Notes: a model not told the origin generated them from the sequence alone. DNA of 64,000 nucleotides from an uncultured Oscillospiraceae bacterium (GCA_949878425.1 CATLAL010000004.1:62001-126000); one strand, 5' to 3'; shown: positions 1 through 9,420, numbered from the stretch's first letter. Program-made: numbers and translations.

Positions 1-84
1 GTGGTGGGCCGGGGGGAGGGCCGCAGCAAGAAGGAGGCGGAGCAGGACGCCGCCCGGGACGCGCTGGAGCATATGGAGTCCTGA
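1..84 (+). CDS. rnc: Ribonuclease III, C-terminal end (partial)
   Basis: This is the last 27 codons of a gene entering from the left edge. The residues GRGEGRSKKEAEQDAARDAL are the closing helix of the double-stranded RNA-binding domain typical of RNase III, which processes rRNA precursors and other structured RNA. The catalytic domain lies outside the window. The motif is characteristic but short, so the call rests on this helix alone. Confidence 0.8.
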   Translation: MVGRGEGRSKKEAEQDAARDALEHMES

Positions 85-190
85 CGGTCAAACCACATGG
101 CGGACGCGTGCGCGGACCATTTCTTTTGCGCTTTCGCCGTAAAAAATCAGGAACAGGGAGAAAAGGTCGGATTCGAAAAAAGGAGACGCT

Positions 191-1489
191 ATGAATTTTC
201 AGCTGAAGCCCGGCATGCTGCTGGGAGCCGCCACCGCCGCCACTCAGATCGAGGGGGGCGATACGAACAACAACTGGTACGACTGGTACCGCCGGGGCTA
301 TATCAAGGACAACGCAGACCCCTCCGTCGCCACGGAGCACTTCAGACGCTGGCGGGAGGACCTGGACCTCATGAGCGATATGGGACTCCAGTGCTACCGC
401 ATGGGCGTGGAGTGGAGCCGGGTGGAGCCGGAGGAGGGGCGCTTTGACCAGGCGGCCATCGCCCGCTACCGGGAGGAGCTCCAGGCCCTGGTGGATCGGG
501 GCATCCGCCCCCTGCTGACGCTGCACCACTTCAGCAACCCCATGTGGCTGGAGAAGAAGGGCGCCTTCGCTGTCAGCGACAACATCACCTATTTCCTCCG
601 CTTTGTCCGCAAAATGGTGGAGGGCGTGGGGGACCTGGTCAGCGAGTATCTCACCATCAACGAACCCAACGTCTACGCCTTTAACGGCTACCTCACCGGC
701 TCCTGGCCCCCGGGCCGGCGCAACCCCCTGGAGGCGGCCCGGGTGCTGACCAACCTCACCGCCGCCCACATCGAGGCATACGGCCTGATCCGCAAGACCC
801 GGCTCCAGATGGGCTTTCGGGACACCCGGGTGAGCTTTGCCAACCATCTGCGGGCCTTTGCGCCCAAGGACCCCAAAAATCCCCTCCACTGCTTCTGGGC
901 CGGCCGGGCGGAGGAGCTCTTCCAGGGGAATCTCACCCGGGCCATGTGCACCGGCCGGACCGCCTTCCCCATCGGGAAGCACCCGGCCATCGTGCCGGGG
1001 CGCTACTGCGACTTCCACGCGGTCAACTACTACGCCCGCTCCACCATCAGCGGTCCCGCCGACGGCGTGGCCCAGGGGGCGGCGGTGAACGACCTGGGGT
1101 GGGAGATCTACCCCCAGGGCATTGTGGAGGTGTGCCGGAAGGCGTACGGCGTTCTGCCACGGCCCATCTATATCACGGAGAATGGGACCTGCGACAACGC
1201 CGACCGCTTCCGGGCCCGGTACATCGCCGAGCATTTGGAGGCCCTGTGCGCCAGCGACCTGCCGGTGGAGCGCTACTACCACTGGTGCTTCTGCGACAAC
1301 TGGGAGTGGGTGGAGGGCAATTCCGCCCGCTTCGGCCTGGTCCACGTGGACTATGAGACCCAGGAGCGGACCGTGAAGGACAGCGGGGCCTTCTACCGGG
1401 AGCTCATCGCCCAGGGCGGCGTCAGCGGGGAGCTGTATGAGCGCTGCTGCGGCGGCTCCTATCCGACAAACGGGGAAGGGAACGGCTGA
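191..1489 (+). CDS. GH1 family glycosidase (beta-glucosidase / 6-phospho-beta-glucosidase type)
   Basis: A cytoplasmic glycoside hydrolase family 1 enzyme of 432 residues, expected to cleave beta-glycosides or their 6-phosphates by a retaining mechanism. The acid/base glutamate lies in TINEPN (about E158) and the nucleophile in ITENG (about E330). The late segment YHWCFCDNWEW followed by FGLVHVDYE is the usual GH1 ending. There is no signal peptide. The start follows AAAGGAGACGCT. Its stop overlaps the next start by one base (TGATG), so it is cotranscribed with the GH13 gene and a GPH symporter. The exact sugar cannot be read from the sequence. No PTS gene is adjacent, so a non-phosphorylated substrate is likelier. 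Confidence 0.9.
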   Translation: MNFQLKPGMLLGAATAATQIEGGDTNNNWYDWYRRGYIKDNADPSVATEHFRRWREDLDLMSDMGLQCYRMGVEWSRVEPEEGRFDQAAIARYREELQALVDRGIRPLLTLHHFSNPMWLEKKGAFAVSDNITYFLRFVRKMVEGVGDLVSEYLTINEPNVYAFNGYLTGSWPPGRRNPLEAARVLTNLTAAHIEAYGLIRKTRLQMGFRDTRVSFANHLRAFAPKDPKNPLHCFWAGRAEELFQGNLTRAMCTGRTAFPIGKHPAIVPGRYCDFHAVNYYARSTISGPADGVAQGAAVNDLGWEIYPQGIVEVCRKAYGVLPRPIYITENGTCDNADRFRARYIAEHLEALCASDLPVERYYHWCFCDNWEWVEGNSARFGLVHVDYETQERTVKDSGAFYRELIAQGGVSGELYERCCGGSYPTNGEGNG

Positions 1490-3090
1490 TGGAGTGGTGG
1501 AAGGACGCGATTATCTACCAGATCTACCCCCGCAGCTTCCAGGACTCCAACGGCGACGGCATCGGGGACATCCCCGGCATCATCAGCCGCCTGGACCACC
1601 TCCAGGAGCTGGGGGTGGGGGCCATCTGGCTGAGCCCGGTGTACAAGTCTCCCAACGCCGACAACGGCTACGATATCAGCGACTACCGGGAGATCAACCC
1701 GGAGTACGGCACCATGGAGGACATGGAGCGTCTCATCGCCGAGGCGGCCAGACGGGGCATCCGGATTATCATGGACCTGGTGATCAACCACACCTCCACG
1801 GACCACTACTGGTTCCGGCGGAGCCGGGACAGGACCAGCGAGTACGCGGACTACTACTACTGGGCCCACGGCGGCCCGGACGGGGCGTTGCCCAACAACT
1901 GGACTGGCTTTTTCGGCGAGGACTGCTGGGAGTTCGACCCGGAGCGGTGCGAGTACTACCTGCACCTGTTCGCCAAGAGCCAGGCGGACCTGAACTACCA
2001 CAACCCGGCGGTGCTGGAGGAGGTCAAGGACATTCTCCGGTTCTGGCTGGACAAGGGGGTGGCGGGCTTCCGGTGCGACGTCATCAACATCCTATGGAAG
2101 GACAGCCTGGACAGCTCCAAAAAGCGGCTGGCCCTGACGGGGCTGGACCACTACCTGTCCCTGGAGGGGACCCACGAGATCCTCCGGCAGCTGCGAGCCG
2201 TGCTGGACGAGTACAACGCCTTTACGGTGGGGGAGACGGTCTTTGTCACGCCCCAGATGGCCCGGGACCTCTGCGGCCCGGACCGGCGGGAGCTGGATAT
2301 GGTGTTCTCCTTCCAGCACATGGAGTGCGACCAGTACTTTATCAAGTGGTTCAAGCGGAAATTCCGGCCCAAGGTGTTCTTTGACTGCCTCATCCAGTGG
2401 CAGAAGGAGCTGGACTGGAACGCCGTCTACCTGGAGAACCACGACCAGCCCCGGTCCATCCCCCGGTTCGGCAGCCGGAAGTACTGGAAGGAGAGCGGCA
2501 AGCTGCTCTCGGTCCTGGCGCTGACCCTGCGGGGGACGCCCTTCCTGTACCAGGGCCAGGAGATCGGCATGATGGACTTCGACTTCACCCGCATGCGCCA
2601 GCTCAACGACGTGGAGAGCAAAAACGTGGAGCGGGTCCTCCGGCGCTTCCACGTCCCCCGGCGGCTTCGCTGGAGCCTCATCTCCCGTACCAGCCGGGAC
2701 AACGCCCGCACCCCCTTCCAGTGGGACGGCTCGGCCAAGGCGGGCTTTACCACGGGGAGGCCCTGGCTGGGGGTAAACCACAACTGCCGGGAGATCAACC
2801 TGGCGGACCAGGAGGGGGACGCGGACTCCATTTGGAGCTGGTATAAGGACCTTGCCGCCCTGCGGCGGGAGCGGGACGTGCTGCGCCGGGGGGACTTCAC
2901 TCCTTTGGAGGCGGGCAGGCAGGTCTTTGCCTATCGCCGCGCACTGGGGGAGGAGCAGCTCACAGTGGCGCTGAATTTCAGCAACAGGCCGGCCAGGGCG
3001 GACTACAGGGGGAAGCTGGTGCGGTCCAACTATCCCCGCCGGAGCTTCGACGGGACGCTCCAGCCCTGGGAGGCTGTGATTTTGGAGTAA
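1489..3090 (+). CDS. GH13 alpha-glucosidase (oligo-1,6-glucosidase type)
   Basis: A 533-residue alpha-amylase-superfamily enzyme, predicted to release glucose from short alpha-glucosides in the cytoplasm. The conserved regions are present: DLVINHTS (about 96-103), GFRCDVI with nucleophile D197, VGET with acid/base E249, and ENHDQPR with D319. The N-terminal WKDAIIYQIYPRSF is typical of the oligo-1,6-glucosidase, trehalose-6-phosphate hydrolase and sucrose isomerase branch. It is translationally coupled to the GH1 gene and followed 12 bases later by a sugar symporter. Together they could handle a mixed-linkage or alpha/beta-glucoside pool. Substrate specificity is not decided. Confidence 0.9.
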   Translation: MEWWKDAIIYQIYPRSFQDSNGDGIGDIPGIISRLDHLQELGVGAIWLSPVYKSPNADNGYDISDYREINPEYGTMEDMERLIAEAARRGIRIIMDLVINHTSTDHYWFRRSRDRTSEYADYYYWAHGGPDGALPNNWTGFFGEDCWEFDPERCEYYLHLFAKSQADLNYHNPAVLEEVKDILRFWLDKGVAGFRCDVINILWKDSLDSSKKRLALTGLDHYLSLEGTHEILRQLRAVLDEYNAFTVGETVFVTPQMARDLCGPDRRELDMVFSFQHMECDQYFIKWFKRKFRPKVFFDCLIQWQKELDWNAVYLENHDQPRSIPRFGSRKYWKESGKLLSVLALTLRGTPFLYQGQEIGMMDFDFTRMRQLNDVESKNVERVLRRFHVPRRLRWSLISRTSRDNARTPFQWDGSAKAGFTTGRPWLGVNHNCREINLADQEGDADSIWSWYKDLAALRRERDVLRRGDFTPLEAGRQVFAYRRALGEEQLTVALNFSNRPARADYRGKLVRSNYPRRSFDGTLQPWEAVILE

Positions 3091-3102
3091 GGAGGCCGCG
3101 CT

Positions 3103-4458
3103 ATGGACAGACGCAATCAATACTGCTTTGGCCTGGGGACCGTGGGCCGGGATATGTTCTACTCCCTGGAGAGCATGTACCTGCTGTTCTTCCTCACCGA
3201 GGTGCGCCGGCTGGACGACGCCATGCTGGCCCTGGTGGGGGGCACGCTGACCGTACTGCGGATCCTGGACGCCTTCAACGACCCCATCACCGGGGTGATC
3301 ATTGACAACACCCACACCCGCTGGGGCAAGTTCAAGCCATGGATGCTCATCGGCGCGCTGGTGAGCTCTGCTTGCCTGCTGCTGATGTTCGCGGACCTGC
3401 CCCTGGAGGGAGGGGCCTACATGGCGGTGTTCGCGGTGTGCTATATTTTGTGGGATATCTTCTACGGCGTCAACGACATCGCCTACTGGACCCTGCTGCC
3501 GGCCCTCAGCCTGGACCAGCGGCAGCGGGAGCGGATGGGGGCCTTTGCCCGCATCTGCGCCAACATAGGCATGTACGCGGTGGTGGTGGGGGTCCTGCCC
3601 GTCACCGGCGCGCTGACGGAGGCCTTTGGCGGCGACGGCCAGCGGGCCTGGTTCGTCTTTGCGGCGGCGGTGTGCGCCCTCATGATCGGCTTCCAGCTCT
3701 TCACCCTCCTGGGCGTCAAGGAGCAGCGCCGTTTCAAGGAGGAGGGCACCTCCCTGCGGGACATGGTCCGGGCCCTCTTCCAGAACGACCAGCTGCTGTG
3801 GACCGCCGTCAGCATGGCCCTCTTCATGATCGGCTACAGCACCACCACCAGCTTCGGCACCTACTATTTCAAGTACGCCTACGGGGACGAGGGGATGTAC
3901 TCCGTGTTCGCGGGGGTGCTGGGGGTGAGCCAGCTGGCCGCTTTGCTGGTGTTTCCCAAGCTCTCTGCCCGGCTCAGCCGCAGAAAGCTCTACTCCGGCG
4001 CCACCGCCCTGGTGGCGGCGGGGTACGCCCTCTTTTTCTTCGCGCCGGTCAACATGGTCCCCATCGCCCTGGCTGGGGTGCTGCTCTTTGTGGGGCAGGC
4101 TTTCATCCAGGCCCTGATGCTGATGTTCCTGGCGGACACCATCGAGTACGGCCAGTGGAAGCTGGGCAAGCGCAGCGACTCGGTGACCTTCTCTATCCAG
4201 CCCCTCATCAACAAGCTGGGCGCGGCTGTGGCGACGGGAGTGGTGACCGTTACGCTGCTGCTCTCCGGCATCAACCAGGCGGAGACCGCCGCCGACGTGA
4301 CGGCTCAGGGACTGCTGGTTTTAAAAATCGCCATGATGGCCCTGCCCATGCTGGCCATCGCCGTGGGGTACTTCGTGTACCTGCGCAAGTACCGGATTGA
4401 CGGGGCCATGTATGAGAAAATCGTCTCGGACCTGCGGGAGAGGGGCGACATCCGGTGA
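3103..4458 (+). CDS. GPH-family (MelB-like) sugar:cation symporter
   Basis: A 451-residue polytopic membrane protein of the glycoside-pentoside-hexuronide family, a branch of the major facilitator superfamily. Diagnostic stretches are DAFNDPITG near residue 50, then TRWGKFKPWM, and in the second half the motif LADTIEYGQWKLGKRSD. Such proteins import glycosides with H+ or Na+. Its place after two glycosidase genes makes it the likely uptake system for their substrate. The last four bases overlap the next gene (GTGA). Confidence 0.88.
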   Translation: MDRRNQYCFGLGTVGRDMFYSLESMYLLFFLTEVRRLDDAMLALVGGTLTVLRILDAFNDPITGVIIDNTHTRWGKFKPWMLIGALVSSACLLLMFADLPLEGGAYMAVFAVCYILWDIFYGVNDIAYWTLLPALSLDQRQRERMGAFARICANIGMYAVVVGVLPVTGALTEAFGGDGQRAWFVFAAAVCALMIGFQLFTLLGVKEQRRFKEEGTSLRDMVRALFQNDQLLWTAVSMALFMIGYSTTTSFGTYYFKYAYGDEGMYSVFAGVLGVSQLAALLVFPKLSARLSRRKLYSGATALVAAGYALFFFAPVNMVPIALAGVLLFVGQAFIQALMLMFLADTIEYGQWKLGKRSDSVTFSIQPLINKLGAAVATGVVTVTLLLSGINQAETAADVTAQGLLVLKIAMMALPMLAIAVGYFVYLRKYRIDGAMYEKIVSDLRERGDIR

Positions 4459-4979
4459 GCGGGGCCGTCTCCTATGAGCTCATCCGCTCCGGCCGCCGCA
4501 CCCTGGCCCTGGAGGTGACGGCGGACTGCCGGGTGGTGGTCCGCGCCCCCCGCCGGGTGAGCCAGAAGCGGATTGACGCCTTTGTCAGCGCCAACGGGGA
4601 CTGGATCGAAAAGCACCTGAACCTCCAGCGCCGGCGGCGGGAGAGCCGCCCGGAGCCCACCGAGGAGGAGCGGGAGGCCTACATCCGTCTTGCGAAGGAG
4701 GTCCTGCCCGCCAAAACGGCCCAGTACGGGGACCGCATGGGGCTGCATCCCGCCGGCGTCTCCATCACGGGGGCCAGAACGAGGTTCGGCAGCTGCAGCG
4801 GCAAAAACCGCATCTGCTTCTCCTGGCGGCTGATGCGGTATCCGGAGGAGGCCATTGACTATGTCGTGGTCCACGAGCTGGCCCATATTCTGCACAAGGA
4901 CCACGGCCCGGCCTTCTATGACTGCGTGGCCCGGGTGCTGCCGGATTGGCGGGACCGCCGGGCCCTGCTGAAGGAGTAG
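4455..4979 (+). CDS. YgjP-type M48 metallopeptidase domain protein
   Basis: A soluble 174-residue protein with the zinc-binding sequence HELAH (H140, E141, H144) and a further histidine in KDHGPAF (H150). This layout matches the YgjP/WLM-like group (DUF45), small stand-alone zincins of uncertain substrate. It starts with GTG overlapping the stop of the symporter by four bases, so it is translated with the sugar operon. No functional link to sugar use is known; the pairing may be only transcriptional. The operon ends at the 16-bp hairpin at 5014-5048. Confidence 0.8.
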   Translation: MSGAVSYELIRSGRRTLALEVTADCRVVVRAPRRVSQKRIDAFVSANGDWIEKHLNLQRRRRESRPEPTEEEREAYIRLAKEVLPAKTAQYGDRMGLHPAGVSITGARTRFGSCSGKNRICFSWRLMRYPEEAIDYVVVHELAHILHKDHGPAFYDCVARVLPDWRDRRALLKE

Positions 4980-5013
4980 GGGAGAGGCGCGTCCCGTCTG
5001 CCGCAGAAATTGC

Positions 5014-5048
5014 AAAAGCCGGCGGAGCGTAGCGCTCCGCCGGCTTTT
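5014..5048. terminator. Bidirectional terminator between convergent operons
   Basis: A perfect 16-bp stem, AAAAGCCGGCGGAGCG, closes on a TAG loop and is flanked by A and T runs on the two sides. It can stop transcription from both directions. It lies just after the YgjP-type gene. Confidence 0.85.
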
Positions 5049-5298
5049 AAAGAAAGTTGGGCTCCGCCCAAACCCGCTGGGGGCGTTGCCCCCAGACCCT
5101 CACAGCCTTTTGAAAAAGGCTGGCGAAAACTCTTATCGCGAAACTTCGTTTCGCTCAGGCGCTGTTTGGGCATGTTGCCGGTTTTCAAACAGACTCTAGG
5201 AATAGCAACAACTTTAGGCTCGTTAGGGCCGTCGTTGTCCAAGTTCTTTTTGATACTTTTTCTTTCAAGAAAAAGTATCAGCAGTTTTCAAACAAGCC
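5049..5298. repeat. Intergenic repeat cluster (partial composite element)
   Basis: No gene is seen here. The stretch includes a G+C-rich segment (5061-5100), a small hairpin of the form GCGAAAC..GTTTCGC near 5139-5155, and the hairpin ATACTTTTTCTT/AAGAAAAAGTAT at about 5254-5279. These are parts of the composite repeat found complete at 21685, 45097 and 56218. The sequence after the hairpin (TCAAACAAGCC) recurs at 9305-9317. Confidence 0.7.
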
Positions 5299-6771
5299 TT
5301 AAAACCGCATGTTCATTGCGAACTTATGCCGGAAATCCGGCAGACTGGCCAGCTCCAGAAACTGGATTTTTTTGACCAGCTCGTCTGTGCGGGCAAACTC
5401 CCTTCTGTTGCACGCGGCCAGCTTCGCGCCGCTGCCCGCCGCGTTGCCCACAGCCTGTATTTTCCCCAGCAGCACGGGAGGCAGGAGGCCGATCCGGCAG
5501 ACGCTCTCCGGCTGGAGGAAGCTGCCGAACGCGCCTGCCAGCAAGACCCGGTCAATCTCCGATACGGGCGTGCCCAACTGGTTTGCCATCAGGGTGATGC
5601 CGGCCGCAATCGCTCCCTTGGCCATCTGAACCTCCCGGATGTCGTTTTGGGTAATGTAGATGGTATCCGTCAGACGGACAACGCGCTCGCCGTCGATATG
5701 GTCCGAGGATGCCGCCAGGCGGCCCCGCATGTCGACAAGACCCAGCTCAAGAAGGTGCGCGATGGCATCGATCAGGCCCGAACCGCAGATACCCTTTGCC
5801 GGTTCGTCCCCGATTACACTGACGTGCAGCGCTCCGCCGCTGAGGCGGACATGGTCAATAGCGCCGGGCGCGCCGTGCATGCCGAACTTGATGCCCGCTC
5901 CCTCCAGCGCCGGGCCCGCCGCTGTGGAGCAGGCGACCATGCGGTCCCGGTTTCCCAGCACCATTTCGCCATTTGTGCCGATATCCACCATCAGCGTCAG
6001 CCGCTCATCCTCATACATGCGGGTGGCGAGCACGCATCCCACCGTGTCCGCGCCCACATAGCCGGAGATGTCCGGCACGGTCAGCAGGAGGGCGTTTTCC
6101 CAGAGAGGCAGCACGTCCTTTGCCGGACAGACAGAGGACATTGTAATAACCGGCGCGAAGGGCACCGAAGCCAGATTCTGGGGCAAAATGCCCAGGAAGA
6201 GCTGCTGCATACAGGGGTTGCCGACCACCGATACAACGCCGATTTGATCCGCCGGGATCCCCGCCTTCCGGCAGACTTGGATCGTCAGCTCCTCCAGCCC
6301 GCCGCGGATGCAGCTGGTAAGGCGCTCCATGGTCCCACTGAGGGCGTGCTGTATACGGGAAATCACGTCCGCGCCGAAGGGCGCCTGGGGATTGAGCATG
6401 CCGGCCGCCGCCAGCTCCGTTCCGTTTTCGTCCAGCAGATAACAGACGATGGTTGTTGTGCCGATGTCGAAGGCGAGCAGATAGCCGGGACAGATGGGGT
6501 CCATCTCCGACGAAACACCGCAGCCGGAAACCAGCACGCTGGCCCGCCCGCTTTTTTCCGGGAGCACAACGGTCATATCCCCTTTGACAGTGGTCCGGCA
6601 GGCCAGCTGCTCTATGCCGTCTACAGCGACGGCGCACTTTTTGCAGCTGCCCCGGCCCCCGCAGGGAGCCTCGGGCGCAAGCCCCTCGTGCCGCAGAATA
6701 TCCAGAAGGTTCGCTCCGTCCGCAGCCTGGACCGCCAGTCCGAGATTTTTAATCCATATTCTATGTACCAT
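5299..6771 (-). CDS. Corrinoid activation protein (ferredoxin domain + ASKHA domain, RACo/RamA-like)
   Basis: A 490-residue protein that would reductively reactivate corrinoid proteins when their cobalt drifts to Co(II). The N-terminal 2Fe-2S ferredoxin domain has Cys at about 37, 43, 46 and 58 (CGGRGSCKKC then AC). A linker leads to an ASKHA ATPase domain that starts at FDIGTTT (about 101-107); GTNGEM and CGSGLIDA further on fit the same fold. Length and order match RACo-type and other DUF4445 activators. It lies downstream of the GntR regulator on the same strand and belongs to the demethylation island, serving either or both corrinoid proteins here. Confidence 0.9.
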   Translation of the reverse strand: MVHRIWIKNLGLAVQAADGANLLDILRHEGLAPEAPCGGRGSCKKCAVAVDGIEQLACRTTVKGDMTVVLPEKSGRASVLVSGCGVSSEMDPICPGYLLAFDIGTTTIVCYLLDENGTELAAAGMLNPQAPFGADVISRIQHALSGTMERLTSCIRGGLEELTIQVCRKAGIPADQIGVVSVVGNPCMQQLFLGILPQNLASVPFAPVITMSSVCPAKDVLPLWENALLLTVPDISGYVGADTVGCVLATRMYEDERLTLMVDIGTNGEMVLGNRDRMVACSTAAGPALEGAGIKFGMHGAPGAIDHVRLSGGALHVSVIGDEPAKGICGSGLIDAIAHLLELGLVDMRGRLAASSDHIDGERVVRLTDTIYITQNDIREVQMAKGAIAAGITLMANQLGTPVSEIDRVLLAGAFGSFLQPESVCRIGLLPPVLLGKIQAVGNAAGSGAKLAACNRREFARTDELVKKIQFLELASLPDFRHKFAMNMRF

Positions 6772-6873
6772 CCCTACCGCCCTTTCCGCCGGTCTGCGGA
6801 CCAGCTCTATAAAAAGACCGCATCCATTGCTGATTGCTCCTTTTGGGCGCAGCCCTACTCCGGCCCGCTGAAC

Positions 6874-7578
6874 TTACAGGTCATGCGCTGTGCCGGAATA
6901 TGCTACGATCCTGCCGCACATAGGGTGAAGATATTGCTTGCCGTAAACCGCAACCTGGTCGTTTTCATCCATCAGATAGCGATAAACGACAAGCACATGG
7001 GTTCCCTCCTCGATCCCCAGCAGTTCGGCAATTTTTTTATCGACAGCCTCATGGCCGATTTCCATTTTTGTGGAGAGCAGGAATTCCGAGAATTTGTTTT
7101 TCGCTAAATACGGAAATTCCGCGTATTGGATCTCCTCTTCCACAAGAGGCATGCCCTTCCGATAGGGGATATAGACCTGATCGCAGACCAAGCCGCCCAG
7201 CTGCTTTTTTTGCAGCGTGCGAAGAATAGCGACAATCCAGTCGTTCTTGTCCCGATTCAGCGCCTTTTGCAGCTCTTCCGTGGGCTTTTCCAGCATGATG
7301 CTGCGGATGGTGCAGTCCATTTTTTGGATATGGTCATCATAAATTAAGGTATAGCGCTGGTGCTCGGGGGCATTGACAAAATACCCCTTTCCGTGGTGGG
7401 AGTAGATGATATGCTGACTCTCCAGGATGCTCAAGCTTTTGCGGACCGTAACGCGGCTGGCGTGGAATCTGGCCGCAAGCTCGTTTTCGGACGGCAGGAT
7501 ATCTCCTGGCTTGATCTCACCGTAGAGGATCTGGTTGCGGATGCTCTCATAAATCTGCTGGTACTTCTTTTCAGCCAT
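6874..7578 (-). CDS. GntR/HutC-type transcriptional regulator with UTRA domain
   Basis: A 234-residue regulator with an N-terminal winged helix (residues about 5-70; GDILPSENELAARFHASRVT is the recognition region) and a C-terminal UTRA ligand-binding domain. The start chosen here (MAEKKYQQ) is preceded by AGGAG at six bases and overlaps the upstream corrinoid gene by eight bases. A second ATG two codons earlier is possible. It is the obvious regulator of the methyl-transfer island. The palindromes at 12751-12768 and 10994-11009, each just after a promoter -10 box, are the predicted binding sites. Its effector is probably the methylated substrate or a derivative. Confidence 0.9.
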   Translation of the reverse strand: MAEKKYQQIYESIRNQILYGEIKPGDILPSENELAARFHASRVTVRKSLSILESQHIIYSHHGKGYFVNAPEHQRYTLIYDDHIQKMDCTIRSIMLEKPTEELQKALNRDKNDWIVAILRTLQKKQLGGLVCDQVYIPYRKGMPLVEEEIQYAEFPYLAKNKFSEFLLSTKMEIGHEAVDKKIAELLGIEEGTHVLVVYRYLMDENDQVAVYGKQYLHPMCGRIVAYSGTAHDL

Positions 7579-8233
7579 TGGCATCTCCTGCCTGTTCAAG
7601 CCAGCGCTTGCAGAGCGCAACCCCGCTGACAAAATCGCTGGAATAGCCGTCCGCGCCCGCCTGGTGCGCCGCCTCCTGGTAGATCCCGCTTCCGCCCAAG
7701 AGGATCCGGACCTGTCCGCGCAGGCCCGCCCGCTCAATCGCCTGGATGCTGCGGCGCATGGACTCTGCGGCAAAGACCATGGTCCCTTCCATCACCACAA
7801 TGGACGCGTGATACTTTTTGATGCCCTCCACAAATTTTTCCGGCGATACGTCCACGCCGAGATCAATAATGTCCATCTCATTCGCCAGCAGCATGCTGGA
7901 GAAAATGTCCTTTCCAATGTCGTGGATGTCGCCCTCTACCGTTCCGATCAGGATGTCCGTATGCAGCGCGCTGCGGCCCTTTGATAAAACAGAGATTCCC
8001 TCCGCCTCCGTCAGCCCGAGGACGCTCCGAAAAATGATGCCGGACATAATGAGATCCGCGATGAAGTACTCGCCTGACTCGTAGCGCAGGCCGATCAGAC
8101 GCATTCCAACCAGGAGCATGTCCACCAGCTCCAGCCGGCTGCAGCCCTCGCGGCGCAGTTCCTCCGCCAGCGTGAGCAGCTTCGCTTCATCCAAATTGCT
8201 CATTGCGTTGATAAAATCTTCCCGACGGGACAC
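7571..8233 (-). CDS. Corrinoid (cobalamin-binding) protein 1 of methyltransferase system
   Basis: A 220-residue methyl carrier with a helical cap (residues 1-90) and a Rossmann-like B12-binding domain. The signature GDIHDIGK (D102-x-H104-x2-G107) supplies the histidine ligand to cobalt in base-off/His-on binding. It would accept a methyl group from a substrate-specific methyltransferase and pass it to tetrahydrofolate. It heads the operon containing the GntR gene and the activase, and a good promoter lies at 8354-8382. It is clearly distinct from corrinoid protein 2 at 12804. Confidence 0.92.
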   Translation of the reverse strand: MSRREDFINAMSNLDEAKLLTLAEELRREGCSRLELVDMLLVGMRLIGLRYESGEYFIADLIMSGIIFRSVLGLTEAEGISVLSKGRSALHTDILIGTVEGDIHDIGKDIFSSMLLANEMDIIDLGVDVSPEKFVEGIKKYHASIVVMEGTMVFAAESMRRSIQAIERAGLRGQVRILLGGSGIYQEAAHQAGADGYSSDFVSGVALCKRWLEQAGDANG

Positions 8234-8353
8234 CTGCTTACACGTCCTCTCTGCGCGCCGGAGCCGGCGCCATAAAACGGGTGTGCGCGCCGCATCGAGC
8301 GGCGCACTGCCGGGAGACCCCTACGGCCCCCGGGTCGCCCTTACATTGGTAAT

Positions 8354-8382
8354 AGTATAGCATATTTGCCCGAAAAAGTAAA
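8354..8382 (-). promoter_or_regulatory. Sigma-A promoter of the corrinoid 1-GntR-activase operon
   Basis: On the minus strand a -35 box TTTACT and a -10 box TATACT are separated by 17 bases. The sequence just after the -10, ATTACCAATGTAAGG, weakly resembles the start of the operator-bearing region at 11017-10994 (ATACCAACTTGTAA), so autoregulation by the GntR protein is possible but not shown. Confidence 0.75.
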
Positions 8383-8419
8383 CCGGCAGAAGGGGAGGAA
8401 TCAACGCCCTCCGCGCCGT

Positions 8420-9229
8420 TTACTTCCTCACGCCGATCTTTCCCTGGCGATAGGCGCGGTTGTATTTCCGGCCGCCCCTGTCGGCCATGCACAGGGCCTC
8501 GCAGGCGTAGATGGTGCTCATCATGTCCACGTTGCAGGGGTCGAGGATGGCGGAATCCAGCCCCGCCCGGATGGCGTAGGCCATGCAGTTGGCGTTGATG
8601 TATTTTCGCGCGGGCATCTCAAAGGAGATGTTGGAGATGGCGCCGGTGACCTTGACCTGGGGCGCGTAGGCGTGGATGCCCTCGATGCAGGCCTCGAAAT
8701 CCTTCATGGAGCTGGGCATGGTGGACAGCGCCATCACGCAGGGGTCGATGTGGAGGTTCTCCAGCTTTACGCCATAGCGGTCGGCCTTATCAATGATGCG
8801 CTTCGCGATATCCAGCTTTTTCTCCGGCTGGGCGGGAATCCCGTCCTGGTCGCAGGTCAGGCCAAGCACGTTCCAATCCGTTCCGGCAATCAGAGGGAAG
8901 ATGGTCTCGCACTTGTCGCCCTCCTCGTTGACAGAGTTGACCATCCCGGCCCGCCTACACAGGCCCTCCTCAAGAACCCGGGCCAGAAGGCGGGCGTTGG
9001 GGCTGTCGATGCAGATGGGCAGGTCGGCAGCCTCCTGAATGCAGGAGATGAGCCAGCACATGGCGTCGTACTCCTCCGACGGGGCCGTGGACGGCGCGCA
9101 GTCGATATAGTGGGCGCCGGCTTCCGCCTGCATGACAGCCCGCTGGCGGATGACTTCCCCGTCCCGGGAGGCAATGGCGGCCTTGACTGCGGGGATTGCG
9201 CCGTTGATCTTCTCACCGATGATAATCAT
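8420..9229 (-). CDS. Methyltetrahydrofolate:corrinoid methyltransferase (pterin-binding family)
   Basis: A 269-residue TIM-barrel protein of the dihydropteroate synthase/AcsE/MtgA family. The opening IIIGEKINGAIP, the segment AEAGAHYIDCAPS, CIDSPN, and the ending of an acetogen-type MtgA are recognisable. It would move the methyl group from the corrinoid protein to tetrahydrofolate, feeding C1 metabolism. It is on the same strand as the GPH transporter upstream, separated by 191 bases that include repeat remnants, and its promoter may be the one at 11017-11045. Confidence 0.9.
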   Translation of the reverse strand: MIIIGEKINGAIPAVKAAIASRDGEVIRQRAVMQAEAGAHYIDCAPSTAPSEEYDAMCWLISCIQEAADLPICIDSPNARLLARVLEEGLCRRAGMVNSVNEEGDKCETIFPLIAGTDWNVLGLTCDQDGIPAQPEKKLDIAKRIIDKADRYGVKLENLHIDPCVMALSTMPSSMKDFEACIEGIHAYAPQVKVTGAISNISFEMPARKYINANCMAYAIRAGLDSAILDPCNVDMMSTIYACEALCMADRGGRKYNRAYRQGKIGVRK

Positions 9230-9420
9230 GTCTTGTCCTCCGTTTTAGTTTGTAGTTGTGGATGGAATCTGTTATGCTAGGAAGAAAAAGTATTACCAGT
9301 GTGTCAAACAAGCCCTAATGTGCAATCCGGGAATAAGCAGGGGAGCTCGAGGCGTTGGCGGCCAGGGGCGGTTTTGGCCGCAAAGATGCGTGCTGCGCCT
9401 GTTGGTACAGCTTCTAAGTA
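9230..9420. repeat. Repeat remnants between transporter and methyltransferase genes
   Basis: No gene is seen. Positions 9282-9317 match the flank of the composite repeat at 5270-5303 (AAGAAAAAGTAT then TCAAACAAGCC). Positions 9375-9420 (AAAGATGCGTGCTG, then GGTACAGC and TCTAA) match 12452-12486. A copy thus sits inside a probable transcription unit. Confidence 0.6.

Noticed and set aside
5326..7107. A 593-codon plus-strand frame across the activase gene
   Set aside because: Antisense shadow with no recognisable domain; the minus-strand frame encodes a complete activase.
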